Assembly: GCA_910587485.1 (NCBI GenBank)
Contig: CAJUKN010000013.1
Coordinates: 1 to 64,000 of the forward strand
DNA length: 64,000 nucleotides
Direction of reading: 5' to 3'
Origin: an uncultured Lachnospira sp.
Lineage (GTDB): Bacteria > Bacillota > Clostridia > Lachnospirales > Lachnospiraceae
Within the stretch, counting starts at the first letter, position 1; each line of letters begins with the position of its first letter. The position numbers were made by a program, and so were the translations under genes. Below are positions 59,024 to 64,000 of this stretch, piece after piece. The notes under the pieces are model-generated. The model was not told the DNA's origin. It searched no databases and was given only the letters and a program-made list of their open reading frames with translations.

Positions 59024-60712
59024 ATGAATAGTCAAAAAATTGAACAGCTTTTAACGGTTAGTATGAATGTTACAGATAGTGAAAGGAGAATTTCACCAGA
59101 TTTGGAGGTTGGTGTAAGTACGACAGGTGAGATATGGGAGATTATTGTAAAATATAGTTCTTTATCTGATGATTTTTATTCAGATATTACAACCTCCTTT
59201 CCAGATATACAAGTATATGATTTGTTGGGGCAGTATGCTGTCTTGATTACACCAAAAGCCTATATCAATGAAATTGCCAGTAAAAAATATATTGAATTTA
59301 TTGAAAAGCCAAAATTAATTCATTTTGAAATTCAAGAAGAAAAAAGTGCAAGTTGTATCTCTGCTTTGCAGCAGGGATTTGATAATCTTAATAAATTATA
59401 TGGCAGAGGTACCATTGTAGCTATTATTGATACAGGAATTGATGCGGCAAACAGTGAATTTCTTGACAGTCAAGGCAAAACAAGGATTATATCTGCATGG
59501 GACCAAGATAAAGATGCGTATTACACAAGTGATGATATCAATCGTATGATAGAACAAGGGACTGCAAATATGGATTTTGTAGGGCATGGAACGCAGGTGG
59601 CAGCGATTGCCTGCGGTAATTCAGGTGTTGCATCAAACGCTTCTATTATTGTGGTAAAAATGGGAAATAACGCAAAATTCGACAATAATCAGCCTGTCAA
59701 TTCTTTTCCACGTACAACACAGTTAATGAGAGCGATTGATTACTGTATCAGGCAAGCAGGTGCGCTCAATATGCCTATTGCAATCAATATTAGTTTTGGC
59801 AACAATTATGGCTCTCATAGAGGGGACTCCATTCTTGAAACCTATATTAATTCCGTATGTGATATGTGGAAATGTTGTATTTGCATAGGCAGTGGAAATG
59901 AGGGACTAGGCACTATACATCATGCAGGAACGCTTCAAAATGGTAAAGAGGAATTAGTAGAGCTTGTAGTTGGCAATTATGAGTCTTCTGTGGGAATACA
60001 AATATGGAAAGATTATTGGGAGGATTTTCAGGTTGAAATCATTGCACCAACAGGACAAAATTTAGGTAGAATTAGCGGATTTAGCCGCATAAATCGAATG
60101 CAGCTTAACAATAATTTGGTCTTGTCATATTATGGAGAGCCTTCTCCATATAGTATGAAACAGGAGATATATATTAATATTTTATCTGAAACAGATTATA
60201 TTACAACAGGCATTTGGAAATTACGATTGATTCCGTTTAAGTTGATTAATGGATATTATAATATTTGGCTAACTAATGAAAATGTAGTAAATTCAGGAAC
60301 GGGATTTATTATACCAGACAGCTATGCAACTTTTACCATACCATCTACTGTATCCAATGCAATTACAGTAGGCGCATATGATTCTTATCGGTATTCTTAT
60401 GCACCTTTCTCAGGAAGAGGCTGGGAGGGAATGCAGGGAAGCACATCTTTATTTAAACCAGATATCGTGGCTCCGGGTGTGGGGGTCAATCTAAGCACAG
60501 GTACATATGTTACAGGTACGTCATTTTCGACACCATTTGTTACAGGAGCAGCAGCATTATTAATGGAATGGGGAATTGTAAAAGGAAATGATGACTATCT
60601 TTGGGGACAAAAGGTAAAAGCGTATCTTATCAACAGTGCAAAACAGCTTCCGGGTTTTAGCAATGGTCATAATCCACTTACAGGGTGGGGCGCGCTCTGT
60701 GTAAAAATATAA
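59024..60712 (+). CDS. Subtilase (S8) family peptidase, complete triad
   Basis: 562 residues with Asp136 (IVAIIDTGID), His188 (DFVGHGTQVA) and Ser500 (VTGTSFSTPF). About 130 residues precede the catalytic Asp and may be a prodomain or dimer domain. There is no signal peptide, so it is cytoplasmic or forespore-located, like the clostridial Csp germination proteases; that role is an inference. The 35-bp segment that contains its last eight codons is repeated exactly at 62564-62598, after the following two-gene cassette. Confidence 0.93.
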   Translation: MNSQKIEQLLTVSMNVTDSERRISPDLEVGVSTTGEIWEIIVKYSSLSDDFYSDITTSFPDIQVYDLLGQYAVLITPKAYINEIASKKYIEFIEKPKLIHFEIQEEKSASCISALQQGFDNLNKLYGRGTIVAIIDTGIDAANSEFLDSQGKTRIISAWDQDKDAYYTSDDINRMIEQGTANMDFVGHGTQVAAIACGNSGVASNASIIVVKMGNNAKFDNNQPVNSFPRTTQLMRAIDYCIRQAGALNMPIAINISFGNNYGSHRGDSILETYINSVCDMWKCCICIGSGNEGLGTIHHAGTLQNGKEELVELVVGNYESSVGIQIWKDYWEDFQVEIIAPTGQNLGRISGFSRINRMQLNNNLVLSYYGEPSPYSMKQEIYINILSETDYITTGIWKLRLIPFKLINGYYNIWLTNENVVNSGTGFIIPDSYATFTIPSTVSNAITVGAYDSYRYSYAPFSGRGWEGMQGSTSLFKPDIVAPGVGVNLSTGTYVTGTSFSTPFVTGAAALLMEWGIVKGNDDYLWGQKVKAYLINSAKQLPGFSNGHNPLTGWGALCVKI

Positions 60713-60723
60713 TTTTTGGGAAT
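60689..60723 (+). repeat. 35-bp direct repeat, left copy (3' end of subtilase gene)
   Basis: Begins GGCGCGCTCTGTGTAAAAAT and ends TTTTTGGGAAT. It holds the last codons and stop of the subtilase gene. Identical to 62564-62598. Attachment-site-like. Confidence 0.85.
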
Positions 60724-60828
60724 TAAAAACGTATATCATGTAAATAAATGTTGATTTTTGCTTCTAATTGGGTATAATTTAACTATAAAAACATGAATTT
60801 TAAAATAAGCTACAATATGGAGGTCAAT

Positions 60829-61986
60829 ATGAAAATTTTAAAATTAACATTAGAAGGGTTACCACATTTTAATGGTATATTAGATATAGATTTTATAGCA
60901 AAACAAAGAGTTAATGAAGACGATAAAGAACAACTTTATAATGTTTTTTCAAAAGTTTATATAAATCAAGTAATTGCATTTGTTGGTATTAATGCATCAG
61001 GAAAAACTACAATATTAAAAGTCATTTCATTTGTTATGAAGATGTTGAAAAATGAATCCATAAATAATAGTCAATCAAAAGAAGTTTTAAGCGATTTAGA
61101 AAACAATCAGAAAGTGATAATTACATCATATTTTTGTGATAATGAGTTTGTAAATAAATTACAGACGGTTATTGGAAAAGAAATAAATACTGTAGATAAC
61201 AGTGAAAAATTTATTATTTTAGATGAAAGCTTATGGTCAAAAAAAATTAGTAAAATAAAAACAAAAAAGAGTTTATTTGAGTTTAAAGATTCCGATTTAA
61301 AACAGAAAAGAAATCAAGATGAACAATATTTAATGAATGATATTAGTATTATAATCGCTATAAATAAAAAAAATAATATGTCTTTTTTTGTTTGTGATAT
61401 GTTAAGCTGGACAGACCATAATATGATAAATGTTTTAGGGCAATTTCCAAAAGAACTTTTAATTTTTTTAGATCCTAGCATAGAGTATCTTCAATGTCAT
61501 ATGAAAGAGAAAAAGTTTGATATTCGATTGAAATTTTACGGAAAAAATGAAGTGATTATTAATAGTCCACATATGCTTGCAAATTATCTTTCATCAGGAA
61601 CAATAAAAGGATTAGGTGTATTTATGAATGCTTGCTTTGCATTTATTGAAGGTGGATATTTAATTATTGATGAGATAGAAAATCATTTTAATAGAGAGAT
61701 TGTTGCTACATTGATTCGGTTTTTTATGGATTCAAAAGTAAATAAAAATGGAGCAACACTTGTATTTTCAACGCATTATTCAGAATTGTTAGACGAATTT
61801 GATAGGAATGACAGTATTTATATTGTTAGAAATAAAAATGGAATTACTGCAAAAAATTTGTCCACTATTTTAAATAGAAATGATATTAAAAAGAGTGAAG
61901 TATATGATAGTAATTATCTAGGAGGCACAGTTCCTGTATATGAGGCATATATGGCATTAAAAAAAGTTCTAATGAGTGTAGAGTAA
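60829..61986 (+). CDS. AAA/ABC-type ATPase of a putative defence cassette
   Basis: 385 residues from ATG 60829 behind GGAGGT. Walker A GINASGKT (53-60), signature-like LSSGTIKGL, Walker B YLIIDEIEN (Asp281, Glu282) and a switch STHYSE. The layout is that of OLD/RloA-type ATPases with an insert between the Walker motifs. Such ATPases commonly pair with a nuclease or toxin partner in anti-phage systems. The next gene follows at 13 bases. The two genes alone fill the space between two 35-bp direct repeats. Function as a defence gene is inference. Confidence 0.85.
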   Translation: MKILKLTLEGLPHFNGILDIDFIAKQRVNEDDKEQLYNVFSKVYINQVIAFVGINASGKTTILKVISFVMKMLKNESINNSQSKEVLSDLENNQKVIITSYFCDNEFVNKLQTVIGKEINTVDNSEKFIILDESLWSKKISKIKTKKSLFEFKDSDLKQKRNQDEQYLMNDISIIIAINKKNNMSFFVCDMLSWTDHNMINVLGQFPKELLIFLDPSIEYLQCHMKEKKFDIRLKFYGKNEVIINSPHMLANYLSSGTIKGLGVFMNACFAFIEGGYLIIDEIENHFNREIVATLIRFFMDSKVNKNGATLVFSTHYSELLDEFDRNDSIYIVRNKNGITAKNLSTILNRNDIKKSEVYDSNYLGGTVPVYEAYMALKKVLMSVE

Positions 61987-61999
61987 GGGAGACTTTTGT

Positions 62000-62524
62000 A
62001 TGAACTATATCGCATGTATTTGTGAAGGCGGTGCTGAAAGGGCTATATTGGATTTGTTACTTGACAATCATAAATTAAAATTTGAACGAGAAGACTTAAT
62101 TGAAGAAGAAATATTAAGATGTAGAAGCGCAAAGGAATTTGAAAATAAATATTTAAGAAAAAGTTATAAAGAAAAAATTACTATTTATAGGATTTTAGAT
62201 TCGCGCAGTGAAAAATTTAATTTGAGCAAGGCATATGTGAATAAAGTAGATGTTAAGAATGTAATCACCGCTCCAGAAATAGAAATGCTTATTATTCATA
62301 GTGAAGATAAGTATAAAGAATATAAAAATGAGGAAAGAAAAAATCACAATTTAAAGCCTAGTACTTATTGTAAAACAAAATTAAGATATAAAAATGTCAA
62401 GAGTTATGAATTTGTTAAAAAATATTTTTCGGATATACAGATTTTAATAAATGTTTTAACAACATATCACAGTAAGTCAAAAATTCCTAAAGATGAAATG
62501 TCTATATGGGATTTGTTAAAATAA
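62000..62524 (+). CDS. Small TOPRIM/RloB-like partner protein
   Basis: 174 residues; GGGAG lies before the ATG. The N-terminus YIACICEGGAERAI resembles the TOPRIM/RloB start (Glu9 as the expected metal ligand). IYRILDSRSEKF (Asp67) and APEIEMLII (Glu93, Glu95) could supply the remaining acidic residues. The rest is basic and helical. No domain is matched with certainty. Coupled to the ATPase gene, it is the likely effector of the pair; AriA/AriB (PARIS), RloA/RloB and OLD systems are functional analogies, not assignments. Confidence 0.65.
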   Translation: MNYIACICEGGAERAILDLLLDNHKLKFEREDLIEEEILRCRSAKEFENKYLRKSYKEKITIYRILDSRSEKFNLSKAYVNKVDVKNVITAPEIEMLIIHSEDKYKEYKNEERKNHNLKPSTYCKTKLRYKNVKSYEFVKKYFSDIQILINVLTTYHSKSKIPKDEMSIWDLLK

Positions 62525-62563
62525 AAATATAGTTTGTGGTTATAACTTGACATCAGTGGGAAA

Positions 62564-62598
62564 GGCGCGCTCTGTGTAAAAATATAATTTTTGGGAAT
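62564..62598 (+). repeat. 35-bp direct repeat, right copy
   Basis: Base-for-base identical to 60689-60723 but not part of any gene here. Preceded by GTGGGAAA where the left copy has GTGG. Marks the right edge of the 1,875-bp cassette. Confidence 0.85.
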
Positions 62599-62678
62599 AC
62601 TATTTGTTGCATAAAAATAGGAAGTATGCTATATATTTATATAATTGTCTATGGCAGCAAAAGAAATGTTTAAATCTT

Positions 62679-62740
62679 GCAGTATTTGCCAATATGCTTT
62701 CAGCCAAAAGCGGCTGGCATGACATTTGGCTTATGCCTGC
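62679..62740 (+). repeat. Nested hairpin upstream of thioredoxin
   Basis: One long imperfect hairpin: GCAG/CTGC, GCCA/TGGC, ATGC/GCAT and CAGCC/GGCTG arms pair in order around AAAAGC. It ends 34 bases before the thioredoxin start. No T run follows, so a leader role is as likely as a terminator. Confidence 0.6.
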
Positions 62741-62773
62741 AAAAATAAAAGGATGGATTGTGAGGTAATGATA

Positions 62774-63073
62774 ATGATAATTACAAGTAATAATTATGAT
62801 GAGGAAGTAACAAAAAGTGATAAGCCTGTCTTATTGGATTTTTGGTCTGAAGGATGTATGCCATGCAAAATGTTTGCATCTGTGTTAGAGCAGTTTGAAA
62901 AAGAACATCCAGAAATTAAAGTTGGAAAAGTAAATGTAAACGATGAGATGAGTCTTGCACAAAAATACAATATTGAGTTTGTTCCAACTATTGTATTGAT
63001 TAAAGATGGACAGGTCGTTTCAACAGAAGTTGGATTTCGTGAAAAAGGGCAGTTAGAGGACTTATGTAAGTAA
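62774..63073 (+). CDS. Thioredoxin-family protein with CMPC active site
   Basis: 99 residues from ATG 62774, eight bases after GAGG; an ATG two codons earlier is too close. Thioredoxin fold with PVLLDFWSEGCMPCKM: Cys28 and Cys31 flank Met-Pro instead of the usual Gly-Pro. The cis-Pro motif FVPTIVLIKDG is present. Reduces protein disulfides in the cytoplasm; the altered dipeptide may shift its redox potential or partners. Probably co-transcribed with RNase HI. Confidence 0.92.
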   Translation: MIITSNNYDEEVTKSDKPVLLDFWSEGCMPCKMFASVLEQFEKEHPEIKVGKVNVNDEMSLAQKYNIEFVPTIVLIKDGQVVSTEVGFREKGQLEDLCK

Positions 63074-63130
63074 AAAAAGTTATATAGTGAAAGTTCATTA
63101 TATAAAAGCGGCATAGAAATGAGGAATTAT

Positions 63131-63733
63131 ATGGCAACAAAGTTTTATGCAGTTCGTGTTGGAAAAGTTCCTGGAATATATACATCTTGGAATGATTGCA
63201 AAGCAGTAGTACATGGCTATCCAGCGGCAGAATATAAAAGTTTTAGCGATAGACAAGAAGCACAAAAATATATTGATTTTAATAAAAATAAAGAATTAAT
63301 AAATGATAGCGAGAATAGTGCATATGCGTATGTAGACGGTTCATATAATCAATCAACAAATACGTATGGATATGGCGGATTTATAAAATATGCTTCTAAA
63401 ATGGAAAAATTTAGCGGCAGTGGCAATGATAAAGAAATGGTATCAATGAGAAATGTTGCAGGAGAAATTTTAGGAAGTATGGCAGCCATAAAAAGGGCAG
63501 TTGAATTAAAACTGCCCTCAATTAATATTTATTATGATTATATGGGAATTGAAAAGTGGGCAATAGGAGAGTGGAAACGTAATAAAAAAGGAACAATAGC
63601 CTATTATGATTACATTCAAACGGTGAAAGATAAGATTGTGATAAATTTTATAAAGGTAAAAGGTCATTCAGGTATTGAAGGTAATGAGGAGGCAGACAAA
63701 CTGGCAAAGTTGGCTGTAGGAATTAAAGAATAA
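63131..63733 (+). CDS. rnhA: Ribonuclease HI with N-terminal hybrid-binding domain
   Basis: 200 residues from ATG 63131 behind GAGG. Residues 1-48 form the hybrid-binding (viroplasmin-like) domain (KFYAVRVGKVPGIYTSW). The catalytic domain follows with AYVDGSY (Asp69), a Glu in AGEILGSMAAI, YYDYMGIEKW and KVKGHSGIEGNEEAD. Cuts RNA in RNA-DNA hybrids. Common form in Firmicutes. Confidence 0.95.
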   Translation: MATKFYAVRVGKVPGIYTSWNDCKAVVHGYPAAEYKSFSDRQEAQKYIDFNKNKELINDSENSAYAYVDGSYNQSTNTYGYGGFIKYASKMEKFSGSGNDKEMVSMRNVAGEILGSMAAIKRAVELKLPSINIYYDYMGIEKWAIGEWKRNKKGTIAYYDYIQTVKDKIVINFIKVKGHSGIEGNEEADKLAKLAVGIKE

Positions 63734-63760
63734 TTCCTGCATTGCACTTTGGAATGGAGG
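63731..63760 (+). promoter_or_regulatory. ATTCC...GGAAT hairpin leader (family C copy 4)
   Basis: AATTCCTGCATTGCACTTTG then GAATGGAGG, five bases from the ATG at 63766. Its left part overlaps the rnhA stop codon. Confidence 0.55.
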
Positions 63761-63765
63761 ATTAA

Positions 63766-64000
63766 ATGGAATTTACAATATTACATTGGTTTGCAAGCCT
63801 GCATAATGCAGTGCTGAATCCAATTATGTATGGATTTACTATGCTTGGTGAAGCTGGGATATTATGGATTATTTTAGCCCTATTAGGATTTACAATACTT
63901 CCTAAAAAATATCGTAAAGTTGCACTTACTATGACCATTGCACTTATGTTGTCAGTAATTATGTGTAATGGTATTATGAAAAATTTATTTCATAGGGTTC
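63766..64000 (+). CDS. PAP2-family phosphatase, 3' end cut by window
   Basis: ATG behind GGAGG; 78 codons are visible. MEFTILHWFASLHNAVLN, then LGEAGILWIILALLGF and NGIMKNLFHRV, match the beginning of membrane PAP2 phosphatases related to undecaprenyl-diphosphate phosphatase BcrC. The catalytic KxxxxxxRP motif appears to start at the very edge (KNLFHRV). Two membrane helices are visible. The family C hairpin precedes it. Confidence 0.8.
   Translation, partial: MEFTILHWFASLHNAVLNPIMYGFTMLGEAGILWIILALLGFTILPKKYRKVALTMTIALMLSVIMCNGIMKNLFHRV

Noticed and set aside
58840..59031. Possible 63-codon gene ahead of the intact subtilase
   Set aside because: It runs through four hairpins and the next gene's ribosome site, with no plausible protein character.

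Overview
The window is AT-rich DNA from a spore-forming member of the Clostridia, most like Lachnospiraceae. The evidence is a complete spoIIAA-spoIIAB-sigF-spoVAA-AB-AC-AD-AE block, the AddAB (RexAB) helicase-nuclease, a lysine riboswitch ahead of dapA, strong GGAGG ribosome sites, and a pectin-uptake cluster without its own transport ATPase. No rRNA, tRNA, CRISPR array or prophage was seen. Start codons were chosen mainly by Shine-Dalgarno spacing.

Layout. 1-3239: a chemoreceptor cut by the left edge, a 66-residue protein and a FIST sensory protein. 3319-5618: an N-terminally truncated subtilase and a Cof-type HAD phosphatase. 5747-9584: an LCP-family wall protein diverging from glutamate dehydrogenase. 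9917-14396: an unknown coiled-coil protein, folC, a small conserved protein and a zinc-ribbon/TPR membrane protein. 14628-19552: the forespore regulators and the SpoVA channel genes that load dipicolinic acid. 19653-22346: a class A penicillin-binding protein. 22347-23239: a structured non-coding region with an IS200/IS605-like remnant. 23240-35030: a YigZ-family protein, then a pectin/rhamnogalacturonan cluster (solute-binding lipoprotein, two permeases, an ankyrin-GH43 fusion, a GH105-like protein, GH28 and an ABC half-exporter). 35220-45767: an XRE regulator, typA, an SSB-like protein, dapA-dapB under a lysine riboswitch, a double-GNAT protein, a DegV protein, pepF and a small membrane protein. 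45841-55056: addB-addA, a small protein and prfC. 55085-58745: a secreted glucosaminidase with a dockerin next to a membrane-anchored cohesin protein. 59024-64000: an intact subtilase, a two-gene ATPase/TOPRIM-like cassette, thioredoxin, RNase HI and the start of a PAP2 phosphatase.

Three things stand out. (1) The ATPase/TOPRIM-like pair lies between two identical 35-bp direct repeats. One repeat is the 3' end of the preceding subtilase gene, so the pair looks like a small mobile cassette, plausibly anti-phage. (2) A dockerin-tagged autolysin-like enzyme lies 91 bp upstream of a cohesin protein with a C-terminal membrane anchor, suggesting a cellulosome-style tether for a wall hydrolase. (3) Unusual fusions occur in the pectin cluster: ankyrin repeats on a cytoplasmic GH43, and a zinc-ribbon membrane module on an ABC permease.

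The intergenic DNA is also rich in related imperfect palindromes, often serving as terminators, and in a recurring ATTCC...GGAAT hairpin placed just before ribosome-binding sites.
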